This document shows, in pieces, positions 23,169 to 30,522 of a DNA stretch of 64,000 nucleotides (position 1 is its first letter; every line of letters starts with the position of its first letter). The stretch covers positions 1-64,000 of the forward strand of contig CANQMX010000004.1 in NCBI GenBank assembly GCA_947625095.1. Direction: 5' to 3'. The DNA comes from an uncultured Clostridia bacterium (GTDB lineage: Bacteria; Bacillota; Clostridia; Christensenellales; Borkfalkiaceae). The notes beneath the pieces were generated by a model. It worked only from the letters and a program-made list of their open reading frames with translations, ran no database searches and was not told where the DNA came from. A program made the position numbers and the translations under genes.

Positions 23169-25308
23169 CGCCGCGCCTGTCTGTCATGCCGCTTAAAAGG
23201 TCGCCTACGAAGTAACTGTTTTGTGCGCCGAGTTCCGCGAACGTCGCCTTTTCCGTTGCGTATTCCCGTAAGTCGTCAATGCCCACGGGGGAACGTAACG
23301 CCTTTTCCGCGAAGAAGTCCGAAAAGCAGTCGGTGGAAAAACGCTTGCTGTATATCTTCTTCGACATTAAAAAGTATTTGTTTTCGTCCAACTGTCCGTC
23401 TTGCGTTCCGCTCTCCACCTGCACCCGCAAGGTACAATAGCCGAAGCGGTTATAAATGCCCGTATAGTAGTGATTGATTTTCGCCGTCACGGTCTTTAAT
23501 AGATACATGAGCAAAGTGTTATCCGAACGAATAAAGCGGTACTGATAGTACAGCCCCGCAAACTTGCCAAACAGCCAACTGTACAGCAATTCCGCAAGCG
23601 AGAAAAAGGGCATTGCAAGGCACGTTTCCCCGCTTTCACGGATATGGACTATCTCGCATAGATCGCGGGCATCCGCACCCCAACTTTCGGGGCGTTGCTC
23701 GTCCGTTATCACGCGCACGAACGGGAAATTGTCTACCGTCGCGGAGTGGCGCACCATTTTCAGCCAACTGTTGAATAAGTCGTTTTTTTGGTTCGTCGTT
23801 TCGTCTTTCTTTTTCTTTTCCGAAAGTTCAAGACTGTTGCCGCGCTCTTTTCCGACCTCGGTTATCACGACCACGCCAAATTCAAAGTTATTCGCATTAC
23901 GGTTGTTTTCCACGACCTTGCGCCCAAGCCGCAGACTGTCAAAATCGAGAATGTGCGCGTGCCGGGAGTAACTTTCCATAAGACGGCTGTCACGTTTGAA
24001 AAATTCGGCATTCCACAGCGGGAAGTTCCCGAGATCCGCAAGTACGCCGTCCACGCGAACGGAATAATTCGAGATAAGGAGCGAGGACTGTATGATGTAG
24101 ATAAAGTAGAGTTGCGCGTATGTCTCTATTACTTCCCATACGTTCACCACCTTTAATTTATCGTCGTATTCCAGCCCGTAACGCTCATAATCGTAATCGA
24201 ATATCCGTCCGCACGTCTGCGCCTTTTGCCAACGGGAACGCTTTTTCGCTATGTATCTGCGGATTGTCGCAAGATTGTAGATCTCGTGGTATTCCATTGC
24301 CTGCCGCAGTTCGTTTTCAAGGTTACACCACGGAAAATACGGAAATTTCAAGTCATTTTCGAGTATCTTTTCAAATGCTTTATCGCGGAACATGACCTCT
24401 TGCGACAATGCCATGTCCGTGATAGCCGTCGTCTTTTTCTTGCCCATTGTGCCGCAGACCATGTAAACGATAGGGCGGGCGTTGATAAACCCACGGTTGC
24501 GCATTTCCATGTGATTGAGCCGCATATAAGCAATCTTCTTGCGGAGCATATCGAACAGCACAAAACCTATCATCACCCACGCCCACAAGGGAATTGACGT
24601 AAACGGTACGGATAGATCTAAAAAGAACTTGTACACCTGCCGATAGAGATTTGCCACGTCGAAGGACACGACGAAATAAAAGTAATACGCCAAAAATTCC
24701 AATGCGACCGTGAATACATTGAAGTACAACAGCCACAGGCACACCCACACCACCAAATAGCGTTTATGCGCCTTGACGAACGCCCAAAACCCCGCAAGCC
24801 ATTGTTTGACAGGGCGATAGGAATGTGCGGAAAGCCACTTAAACGCTATTAGCGGGCGGGTGTCCTCGTTGTAATCGTTGTTCTGCTTTTTGAAAAAGAG
24901 AAGCAGAACGATATAGCCGATGACGATAAACGGAAGCGCAATCAGAACGACCATACAGACGTTATAGAGCAAACCCGCGAGATAGGAGATATACCCCTTG
25001 AAATTGTCCATAGTCGCCCACAGCCGCCAATAACGCGCCCAATTCCCTTGAAAATCCGTCCATTCCTCGGGCAGAAATGTTGACAGCGGCACGTTCGACA
25101 GGCGATTGACCGTAGGCGTGATGTTATGCGGCAAACCCGTAAGTTCGCAGAAGTAGTAGCCGAGCGATAGCCCCAAGTCCCTGCCGCTTTCCACAATACG
25201 AACGAATGCGCCCGAATACAGGAATAAGCCGCAAAGGGCAAAGGCAAGCGTTATCAAAAGGCAGATGATATGGCGGTAGTCAAACCGTTCCTTTCCGTTC
25301 TCGTTCAT
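23161..25308 (-). CDS. Zot/pI-like membrane ATPase (phage morphogenesis)
   Basis: 715 residues. Expected to power extrusion of the filament through the cell membrane. About four membrane segments (13-32, 112-138, 184-210, 240-254) precede the ATPase core. The P-loop is VCGTMGKKKTTA (about 286-294); its lysine replaces the usual second glycine of GxxxxGKT. A Walker-B-like stretch GVVVITEVGKE and later VRVITDEQRPESWGADAR follow. Start set at MNENGK because its ATG overlaps the stop of the 30-aa membrane peptide (ATGA); the frame is open 61 codons further, but that part is out of register with real coding signals. A VirB4-like plasmid ATPase is the alternative. Confidence 0.75.
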   Translation of the reverse strand: MNENGKERFDYRHIICLLITLAFALCGLFLYSGAFVRIVESGRDLGLSLGYYFCELTGLPHNITPTVNRLSNVPLSTFLPEEWTDFQGNWARYWRLWATMDNFKGYISYLAGLLYNVCMVVLIALPFIVIGYIVLLLFFKKQNNDYNEDTRPLIAFKWLSAHSYRPVKQWLAGFWAFVKAHKRYLVVWVCLWLLYFNVFTVALEFLAYYFYFVVSFDVANLYRQVYKFFLDLSVPFTSIPLWAWVMIGFVLFDMLRKKIAYMRLNHMEMRNRGFINARPIVYMVCGTMGKKKTTAITDMALSQEVMFRDKAFEKILENDLKFPYFPWCNLENELRQAMEYHEIYNLATIRRYIAKKRSRWQKAQTCGRIFDYDYERYGLEYDDKLKVVNVWEVIETYAQLYFIYIIQSSLLISNYSVRVDGVLADLGNFPLWNAEFFKRDSRLMESYSRHAHILDFDSLRLGRKVVENNRNANNFEFGVVVITEVGKERGNSLELSEKKKKDETTNQKNDLFNSWLKMVRHSATVDNFPFVRVITDEQRPESWGADARDLCEIVHIRESGETCLAMPFFSLAELLYSWLFGKFAGLYYQYRFIRSDNTLLMYLLKTVTAKINHYYTGIYNRFGYCTLRVQVESGTQDGQLDENKYFLMSKKIYSKRFSTDCFSDFFAEKALRSPVGIDDLREYATEKATFAELGAQNSYFVGDLLSGMTDRRGEN

Positions 25309-25397
25309 ACTTGATACCCCGTGTAAATAAAGTAGCCGATAACCGCCAAAATCATTATCCCGAGCATTACCTTCAATATCCGTTTCAGCGTTTTCAT
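25305..25397 (-). CDS. 30-aa single-span membrane peptide, coat-like
   Basis: A 30-residue open frame: MKTLKRILKVMLGIMILAVI then GYFIYTGYQV. A basic N-terminus plus one membrane helix is the make-up of small filamentous phage coat proteins. RBS GGACGGGAAC precedes it. Its stop overlaps the ATPase start in ATGA, so the two are translationally coupled. Too short for automatic gene callers. A lytic or signalling peptide is possible, but coupling to the assembly ATPase favours a virion or assembly role. Confidence 0.7.
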   Translation of the reverse strand: MKTLKRILKVMLGIMILAVIGYFIYTGYQV

Positions 25398-25413
25398 TCC
25401 CGTTCCCGTCCTT

Positions 25414-25438
25414 TTTTTGAAAGTGTACTTTCAATTTT
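25414..25438. repeat. Palindrome-bearing direct repeat, copy 2
   Basis: TTGAAAGTGTACTTTCAA again, with T-rich flanks. Together with 23144-23168 it brackets the 30-aa peptide plus ATPase cassette. Confidence 0.75.
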
Positions 25439-25458
25439 TGTTTTCGTTGTAAAATCGT

Positions 25459-25487
25459 TTGACTTTTGCCGATAAGTGGTATATACT
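25459..25487 (+). promoter_or_regulatory. Promoter of a plus-strand small RNA
   Basis: TTGACT, exactly 17 bp, TATACT, pointing against the direction of all neighbouring genes. Confidence 0.75.
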
Positions 25488-25493
25488 GCATAT

Positions 25494-25618
25494 ACTGAAC
25501 ACGGCAAGGTATATTGTCAGTAACTACAATACGCCCCGTTAGTAAGCACCGCTTCCTATAAGCGGTGGCGGCATAGTGTCCGCACCAACGACGACCTAAT
25601 AAGCCGTCGTTATTTTTT
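25494..25618 (+). ncRNA. Small RNA of about 125 nt, opposite the morphogenesis genes
   Basis: Starts about 7 nt after TATACT. It contains the hairpin CCGCTT-CCTAT-AAGCGG and ends in a terminator with arms AACGACG/CGTCGTT (25587-25611) and a T6 run at 25613-25618. There is no open frame on this strand. The terminator stem overlaps the stop codon of the convergent 150-aa gene. It may be a countertranscribed regulator of replication or of the downstream cassette (inference). Confidence 0.65.
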
Positions 25619-26062
25619 GCCGTGAATTGCTTTCAGCCGTTTTTTGTCGCCGCTCGTCAATGTTGCCAACCCGCTAATATATTTCGTCTCGTACACATCG
25701 GAACGATCAAGGGGCTTTATAGTGCTATCTACTTGTCGCGTTGTATCGTTTTCAAGAATAACAGTTTTTGCCGTTCGCTTATGTACGGGGCAAGCAAGTA
25801 AACGCTTTTTACTGTCTTGCCCTACAACAACACACGCGCGAGGTTTTGATATAGCGTTGCCAAAACGCTTATCGTCCGTTACAATCATGGCCGGCTCGTC
25901 ATAGGTCTGTACATTGATACTTTGTAATTCGGGCAACCGTTGTTTCGCTTTTGCTTTCAATTCCCTTGACGCGGGAATTCTCCCTTTCAAAATATCCGAA
26001 TAGTAATTGATTTTTTCACGGACAGAATAATAGACCTTGCCCGTTTTCTCGTGCTTAAACAT
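25610..26062 (-). CDS. 150-aa basic protein, faintly PemK/MazF-like
   Basis: No signal or membrane span. The N-terminal 50 residues are helical and basic (KTGKVYYSVREKINYYSDIL). The C-terminal 100 run RACVVVGQDSKKRLLACPVHK ... TIKPLDRSDVYETKYISGLA, an order of strands that loosely recalls PemK/MazF-type barrels; I see no antitoxin gene alongside. RBS AGAGAGGTCGAT fixes the start. Sits between the 203-aa membrane protein and the coat-like peptide/ATPase cassette. Could equally be a phage regulator; treat as unknown. Confidence 0.6.
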   Translation of the reverse strand: MFKHEKTGKVYYSVREKINYYSDILKGRIPASRELKAKAKQRLPELQSINVQTYDEPAMIVTDDKRFGNAISKPRACVVVGQDSKKRLLACPVHKRTAKTVILENDTTRQVDSTIKPLDRSDVYETKYISGLATLTSGDKKRLKAIHGKK

Positions 26063-26084
26063 ATCGACCTCTCTATGCTAAAAT

Positions 26085-26696
26085 TTAATCTGCGCCGGAG
26101 TCGTCCTGCGGGCGGTGGCAGACGGAACAGACCCCGTCTACAAAGGTATGCGGCTGCTTCTCCGTCGTTACGCCGTGACTGCAAGTGCAATCGTGCCAAT
26201 GGTCGTTTTCGTCCGTCTGCCATTCGTCCGAATAGGTGTGTTCGCTCCGATTGCCGATGGGGTTTCCTTGCCCGCACACAGAACAACGGCTTTCGATGAG
26301 CTTATCACCGTCTGCAAGAGTAACGTCCGTTTCAACTTCCTTATAGAAATGCACGGTTTCCGTCTTTTCGTAACCGCACGTCTGACAGGTGTACTTGATT
26401 TCGCCGTGCTGTTCTTCCGTGGCGGACTTCACGATCACCCCCTCGTCAAAGTCGTGCTGTGCCTTGTCTTTGGTCGTGGTATGCTCACAAGTGGCTTTAT
26501 GCCAATGGTAGTCGTTTGTTATCGTCCAATCTTCCGAATAGGTATGTTCATGCTCCGTGACAGCCGGGGGAACGGTGTTTTCTTCTCCCGCAGGGGTTTC
26601 TCCCTCGTTCGAGATAGATTTTGCAACCGCAACAACAAACACGATGACGATTGCAAGCACAAGTAACAATGATATGATAGATAATGCTTTTTTCAT
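26085..26696 (-). CDS. Single-span protein with His/Cys repeats
   Basis: 203 residues. An N-terminal anchor (about 5-27, ALSIISLLLVLAIVIVFVVA) is followed by an acidic linker and an ectodomain built from repeats: HTYSEDWTITNDYHWHKATC, then CQTCGYEKTE, then HTYSDEWQTDENDHWHDCTC and CSVCHRPQ. The paired Cys and His could bind metal. Similar HxF...C..CG...R repeats occur in the host BspA-like lipoproteins at 32925 and 39834. RBS GGGAG. Placed among virion-type genes, so possibly a virion tip or surface component (inference). Confidence 0.7.
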   Translation of the reverse strand: MKKALSIISLLLVLAIVIVFVVAVAKSISNEGETPAGEENTVPPAVTEHEHTYSEDWTITNDYHWHKATCEHTTTKDKAQHDFDEGVIVKSATEEQHGEIKYTCQTCGYEKTETVHFYKEVETDVTLADGDKLIESRCSVCGQGNPIGNRSEHTYSDEWQTDENDHWHDCTCSHGVTTEKQPHTFVDGVCSVCHRPQDDSGAD

Positions 26697-26731
26697 AGAT
26701 TTTTACTCCCGTTATGATTTTTTCCACGTCC

Positions 26732-26812
26732 TCACGCGCCGCAAGAATGAGCGATCACAAGCACGAGGACGATACAAAGTACAAGCTCGATGATAGTCAA
26801 AAATTGTCTCAT
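26732..26812 (-). CDS. 26-aa membrane peptide, coat-like
   Basis: MRQFLTIIELVLCIVLVLVI plus AHSCGA. Its start codon overlaps the stop of the pIII-like gene in ATGA, and GGGAGAAAAC is the ribosome site. A short hydrophobic helix with one Arg at the front and a Cys near the end; comparable in size to the tip proteins pVII/pIX of filamentous phages (32-33 residues). Missed by length-filtered gene calling. Confidence 0.65.
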   Translation of the reverse strand: MRQFLTIIELVLCIVLVLVIAHSCGA

Positions 26813-27954
26813 TTCCGTTTTCTCCCTTTCGTATTCCGCTTGTATGTCGCTCTATTCGTGCCCGTTACGTCGCCCGTGATGTCTTTTGCCGTATTCGCCA
26901 AGAACTTTACAGGCGTAAAGACAAAGACCTTTATCAAGAAGATGATGACGATCAACACCAAAAGAAGCAGTATCACGCCGATGACAAGCGCGGCGATCTT
27001 CCCGACCTTTGAAAAATCGTTAAAGAGCGAACCCGCCCAATCTACAACACCTTCGACCGAATTGTAAAATGCGCCGTCATCGTCGTTGATGTCCGTCGCG
27101 CCGTTCTCCGCGAGAAATGCTTCCGTTATCCCGCTATCGACATAGAGCATATAAAAGTCCGCCTCGTAACGCATTCCCGCGACAAAGCCGACGATCGTAT
27201 TCCAAGCGCGTTCAAGCCACCAATAGCCGTAGTCTTTCAACAGATTGTTGTAAGAAGTCCAATCAAGATTTTGGTCTACCTTAATTTGTCGGAGAACGCC
27301 TTGAAACGTTCGGTCTATATTGAACAACTCTTTCCAAAGCTCGCTGAAAGAATATGTTTCCGGGAGGGCTACCATGCCCCAATAGCCGTGTAGCTCGTCT
27401 GCCTTGATGTTCGCCGTCTCGGGGAAATCATAGTGAATGCTATTCCAGAAATATTCGTATGTACTTTCGTCAAACGGTTTCGTAGTGTCGTCGTTGTTGG
27501 TGCGAACAAACGGCTTGAAATAGTCCTCGAAAGAATTATTGATGTCAAGATACATATTTTCTTTCGGGGAATTGCCGTCCACGGTGATAGGCTTGAAATA
27601 GACCGATTTGTAATAATACGCTTCGTAAACGTTATCTTCGGCGTTGTAATTGAATGTGTCGCAATAACTTTGCATAACGCCGAACGCCTTGTAGCCGAGG
27701 GCGGCGCACACGTCTTTTACGTCGATTTGGTGATCAGCGTAGACGGGAATGTAAATTTCGCTTTCAACTTCTTTCGCAAACGGGCTATCGCCAATTCTTT
27801 CCAAGTATCGAACCGTCACCCGCTGATAATCGCCGCTTGTAGCCGCGTGCGCCGTACTCGTCCCGAGCGGAGCGAAAAGCAGGGCGCATAAGGCCACAAG
27901 CAACAAAACCGCCACGAGCAAGGTCATTGTTCGCTGTTTCGTCGTTTTTTCCAT
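26809..27954 (-). CDS. pIII-like exported protein with C-terminal anchor
   Basis: 381 residues. Signal peptide about 9-38 (MTLLVAVLLLVALCALLFAP ... AHAA); a large Tyr/Phe/Asp-rich ectodomain without repeats; then a C-terminal membrane helix (about 320-348, KIAALVIGVILLLLVLIVII) and a basic tail ending RNTKGRKRK. Signal plus ectodomain plus C-terminal anchor is the layout of filamentous phage adsorption protein pIII. Start taken at MEKTTK after GAGGTGATTTTC. Translationally coupled to the 26-aa peptide downstream. Identity as pIII rests on layout and position, not on sequence similarity I can point to. Confidence 0.65.
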   Translation of the reverse strand: MEKTTKQRTMTLLVAVLLLVALCALLFAPLGTSTAHAATSGDYQRVTVRYLERIGDSPFAKEVESEIYIPVYADHQIDVKDVCAALGYKAFGVMQSYCDTFNYNAEDNVYEAYYYKSVYFKPITVDGNSPKENMYLDINNSFEDYFKPFVRTNNDDTTKPFDESTYEYFWNSIHYDFPETANIKADELHGYWGMVALPETYSFSELWKELFNIDRTFQGVLRQIKVDQNLDWTSYNNLLKDYGYWWLERAWNTIVGFVAGMRYEADFYMLYVDSGITEAFLAENGATDINDDDGAFYNSVEGVVDWAGSLFNDFSKVGKIAALVIGVILLLLVLIVIIFLIKVFVFTPVKFLANTAKDITGDVTGTNRATYKRNTKGRKRK

Positions 27955-28041
27955 GAAAATCACCTCGAAAATAGCAAATGGGGGATAGCGGTCAACGCTT
28001 CGGCTACCGCTAACCCCCATTTCAAGTTTGTTTGTTTTGTT

Positions 28042-28833
28042 TTAGATCGCTTCCGCGGGCTTGTAGTTTTTCCGTATGAAGTCCGCTATCATGGGCGCAA
28101 GGACAGTTGTATGAAAGTCCTGCGACGGGTGAAGTCCGTCCCCCGTATAACCGGGGGCGTTATACTCTCGTGAAAAGTCAGCCAATTTTGAAGTATCTAA
28201 CACAGGTATTTCATACTTTGCACAAACATCTTTTATGGCTTGACAAACTTGTTCATAAACACCAACTCTGCCACGAGCATTAAGTGGCGTCATAAAGAAT
28301 ATAAAAGCATCAGACCAATTTTCTTTCAACCCTTTCGCAAGCACATTCAACGCACCGTAAAATGTAGATGTACTCATGTCCGAAATAGTGCCAATAGTGA
28401 CATTTTCATCAGTGTCATTTATGCCACCCATAACAGAAATAACATCGGCGTCACGGGGAATATTTACATACCTTTTACAAAAAGCATTTTGTTCACCACG
28501 AGCAAACGAAATACAAGAACCCGAAACACCAAGATTGACAGTTCTTTCAAAACCCAAAGTTTCACCAACAACATCACAATATGGAGTTTCCATTTTTTGA
28601 TGAACGCCAGTAAAACCGTCAACACCATAGGTTATACTGTCACCAAGAGCAACATAGGTCAATTCGGAGAAGTCAACCTCTTCTTTTTCTTCCGTCCCGA
28701 AAGTCGTATCAACCCAATCTTGTATGGGCGAACTGAATTTTACGCCGATTCCGAGCGAAAGAACAAGCAAGAGAAAGACAAGAACGCCAATGAATACCCC
28801 GCGGGCGATGTTGTGTTTTGAATGGTTACGCAT
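28042..28833 (-). CDS. Membrane-anchored SGNH/GDSL hydrolase
   Basis: 263 residues. An N-terminal anchor (about 11-31, RGVFIGVLVFLLLVLSLGIG) exposes the catalytic domain outside. SGNH blocks are complete: VALGDSITYG (Ser66), NLGVSGSC (Gly block), VMGGINDT (Asn139) and the Asp-x-x-His pair in GDGLHPSQ. Expected to remove acyl groups from a sugar polymer or lipid. Start at MRNHSK after AACAGGAGACTATT; an upstream promoter (28853-28882) gives it independent expression. The catalytic core is written in AT-rich sequence unlike its ends. An unusual enzyme for a filamentous phage: it could modify the host envelope during entry, exit or exclusion (inference). Confidence 0.85.
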   Translation of the reverse strand: MRNHSKHNIARGVFIGVLVFLLLVLSLGIGVKFSSPIQDWVDTTFGTEEKEEVDFSELTYVALGDSITYGVDGFTGVHQKMETPYCDVVGETLGFERTVNLGVSGSCISFARGEQNAFCKRYVNIPRDADVISVMGGINDTDENVTIGTISDMSTSTFYGALNVLAKGLKENWSDAFIFFMTPLNARGRVGVYEQVCQAIKDVCAKYEIPVLDTSKLADFSREYNAPGYTGDGLHPSQDFHTTVLAPMIADFIRKNYKPAEAI

Positions 28834-28852
28834 AATAGTCTCCTGTTCATCT

Positions 28853-28882
28853 ATTATACCTTTTCCCGAGGACAAAAGTCAA
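28853..28882 (-). promoter_or_regulatory. Promoter of the SGNH hydrolase gene
   Basis: TTGACT, 18 bp, TATAAT on the minus strand between two cargo-type genes, so this gene can be expressed without the rest of the prophage. Confidence 0.75.
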
Positions 28883-28911
28883 TGGGAAAGGGTATCGCCG
28901 CCGTTACTTCA

Positions 28912-29745
28912 TTATGTATTAAGCAAGTAAATAATAGCATTTTCAATTTGATTATCAACAGGAGCAAACGGAGCAGCAAAACGCACATATACAGCACCTA
29001 CTGGTATATCAATCTCATATACCTCTGCTTGCATATAAATTTTATACTGGTCACCTATATTTTTGCCATCTTTGTCACCAAAATAAACACAAAAAGGCTT
29101 TTTATCAACTACACAAATTTTTGTATAACCACTCAAATTTACTGGCTTTGATGTTTTATATTGCTCTTTTGCAGATTTATCTTCATTAACTTTAAGTTCA
29201 AAATCAGCATAAACTTTAATACCGTCTTCATAAGTCAAAACAACCTTATCAGAGACACCCGATTGCTCTTTCAAAACGGTGATAGTCAACTGTTTTGCAT
29301 AACTTCTTCTTTCCGAAGAAGAAATATCGTTATCATTTTTCGGCGTTACGACGATACGCGCCTTTGCCGCAATGATGGGAATATTCTCGCTCTTGAAATT
29401 GTCCGTCATCACGGCGGTGGAAGAAATGAATTTTACCTCGCTGTCGTAGAAGTAGATTTGATAACTCACATTTGCCTCGAAGTCAAGTTCGACCGTCAAA
29501 CCTTGACAATCGAACGGGTCTTTCGTGTAAATGCTGCCTTTCGTCGCCCGGTAGTCGCCGTTCGCGTCCAATGCGCCGACCTGCCAATTCAAAGAGGGGC
29601 TTTTTGTTTCGCTGTTGTTATACTCGACAAGTTTCATAATGCCGAAGATCGCGCCGCCGAGCAGAGCCGCCGACATCACGGCGACAAGAACATAGATCAA
29701 AATTCGCAATACGTTTGGTTTCCTTGCATACATAGTTTTTTTCAC
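28912..29745 (-). CDS. Single-span ectodomain protein, unknown
   Basis: 277 residues. Short basic N-terminus, one membrane helix (about 14-38, ILIYVLVAVMSAALLGGAIF), then an all-beta-looking ectodomain of about 230 residues with no cysteine pairs beyond DCQG and CVVDKKPFC. No family recognised. The DNA shifts to AT-rich from about residue 138 to the end. RBS GAGGTGAAAAAA. By location it may be a second virion or surface protein. Confidence 0.65.
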   Translation of the reverse strand: MKKTMYARKPNVLRILIYVLVAVMSAALLGGAIFGIMKLVEYNNSETKSPSLNWQVGALDANGDYRATKGSIYTKDPFDCQGLTVELDFEANVSYQIYFYDSEVKFISSTAVMTDNFKSENIPIIAAKARIVVTPKNDNDISSSERRSYAKQLTITVLKEQSGVSDKVVLTYEDGIKVYADFELKVNEDKSAKEQYKTSKPVNLSGYTKICVVDKKPFCVYFGDKDGKNIGDQYKIYMQAEVYEIDIPVGAVYVRFAAPFAPVDNQIENAIIYLLNT

Positions 29746-29753
29746 CTCGATTT

Positions 29754-29966
29754 TTAATTTTTGCCGCCGTGCTTTCGGCGGTAGATTTTTGCTTGCGTTT
29801 TGCGTTCATTTAATACGCCCATGCGGAACGCCGCTTCGGTAGCCGTCAGCGGAGTACCGTCATGCTTTTTGCCGTTCGCCAATTCACGGGAATACCGCTT
29901 GCCGCGCTCGGCAGGGTTGAGAAGTACAACCTTTTTTCCTTTTTTTGTCCGAATTAGTGTTGCCAC
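29754..29966 (-). CDS. 70-aa very basic protein
   Basis: Starts at GTG after GAGGTGTAAAAA. Lys/Arg content is near one third (IRTKKGKKVVLLNPAERGKR ... KIYRRKHGGKN). Soluble, no membrane helix. Such charge fits nucleic acid binding; it could help condense or protect phage DNA. No family recognised. Confidence 0.65.
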   Translation of the reverse strand: MATLIRTKKGKKVVLLNPAERGKRYSRELANGKKHDGTPLTATEAAFRMGVLNERKTQAKIYRRKHGGKN

Positions 29967-29984
29967 ACTTTTTACACCTCGCTT

Positions 29985-30224
29985 TTAAGTATCGTCGCCG
30001 TCCTTGTCAAGATCGGCGACAAAGTCGATTGCAAGGCGGGCTTTCGTTTTCATCGCACTACACGTCGCCGCATAGTCGGTTACATCCGCGCCGTCCTCGC
30101 CACGCGCCTTTATCTCGATTTTCAAAATGTCTTTCAACGTCTGATAAATGCGCTCGTATTTTGCCGATTTGATTTTTTCGTCAAAGTCAATCGGCATTGC
30201 CTTTTTCTTCCCGAACTTCCACAT
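29985..30224 (-). CDS. 79-aa helical protein
   Basis: Start at MWKFGKKKA after GAGGTATAACGGAA. Predicted mostly helical and charged (KSAKYERIYQTLKDILKIEI ... AIDFVADLDKDGDD). No membrane span. Unknown; in the position where filamentous phages keep small replication or DNA-binding proteins. Confidence 0.6.
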   Translation of the reverse strand: MWKFGKKKAMPIDFDEKIKSAKYERIYQTLKDILKIEIKARGEDGADVTDYAATCSAMKTKARLAIDFVADLDKDGDDT

Positions 30225-30229
30225 TTCCG

Positions 30230-30432
30230 TTATACCTCGCTTTCTTGTAATTTTCTTTTGATTTCGTCGTAGTTCTCGGTCACGAAATGCCCGACGACGT
30301 TTCGTCCTTGTTCGTTCCCATTTCGATAAACACGCTTCCGTCGCCGTCCCGTACAATGCCCGTTATTTTGCCGATAGGCACCAATACTTTCATGCCGTCG
30401 TCATAACTCGTTACTTCGATAAAGTTTTTCAC
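30230..30432 (-). pseudogene. Small FlbD-like gene split by a frameshift
   Basis: From GTG at 30432 (RBS GCGAGGT) the frame reads KNFIEVTSYDDGMKVLVPIG ... FIEMGTNKDE and stops at TGA (30280-30282) after 50 codons. One frame over, the coding pattern continues as VVGHFVTENYDEIKRKLQ to a TAA at 30230. Joined, the protein (about 67 residues) has the shape of small FlbD-like/DUF proteins of Firmicutes. Either a real frameshift, a sequencing error or programmed slippage. Confidence 0.6.
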
Positions 30433-30483
30433 CGTTTTTTACCTCGCTGTTTTTCGTTATCCTTTTGCCGTCGTTTACGCCAA

Positions 30484-30507
30484 AAGGGGCGAACGCTCCC
30501 GCCCCTT
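30484..30507 (-). terminator. Terminator or attenuator after the SSB candidate
   Basis: AAGGGGC ... GCCCCTT with TTTTGG following on the minus strand. Splits the replication genes from the rest, as terminators behind highly expressed genes do in filamentous phages. Confidence 0.65.
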
Positions 30508-30522
30508 GAAATTGTAAATTCG

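Noticed and set aside
23144-25438. dif/Xer-type site for the TTGAAAGTGTACTTTCAA repeats
   Set aside because: The half-sites do not resemble Firmicutes dif, and two copies flank genes rather than the element ends.
25610-26062. Toxin-antitoxin locus based on the faintly MazF-like 150-aa protein
   Set aside because: No antitoxin-sized partner alongside and the resemblance is by strand order only.
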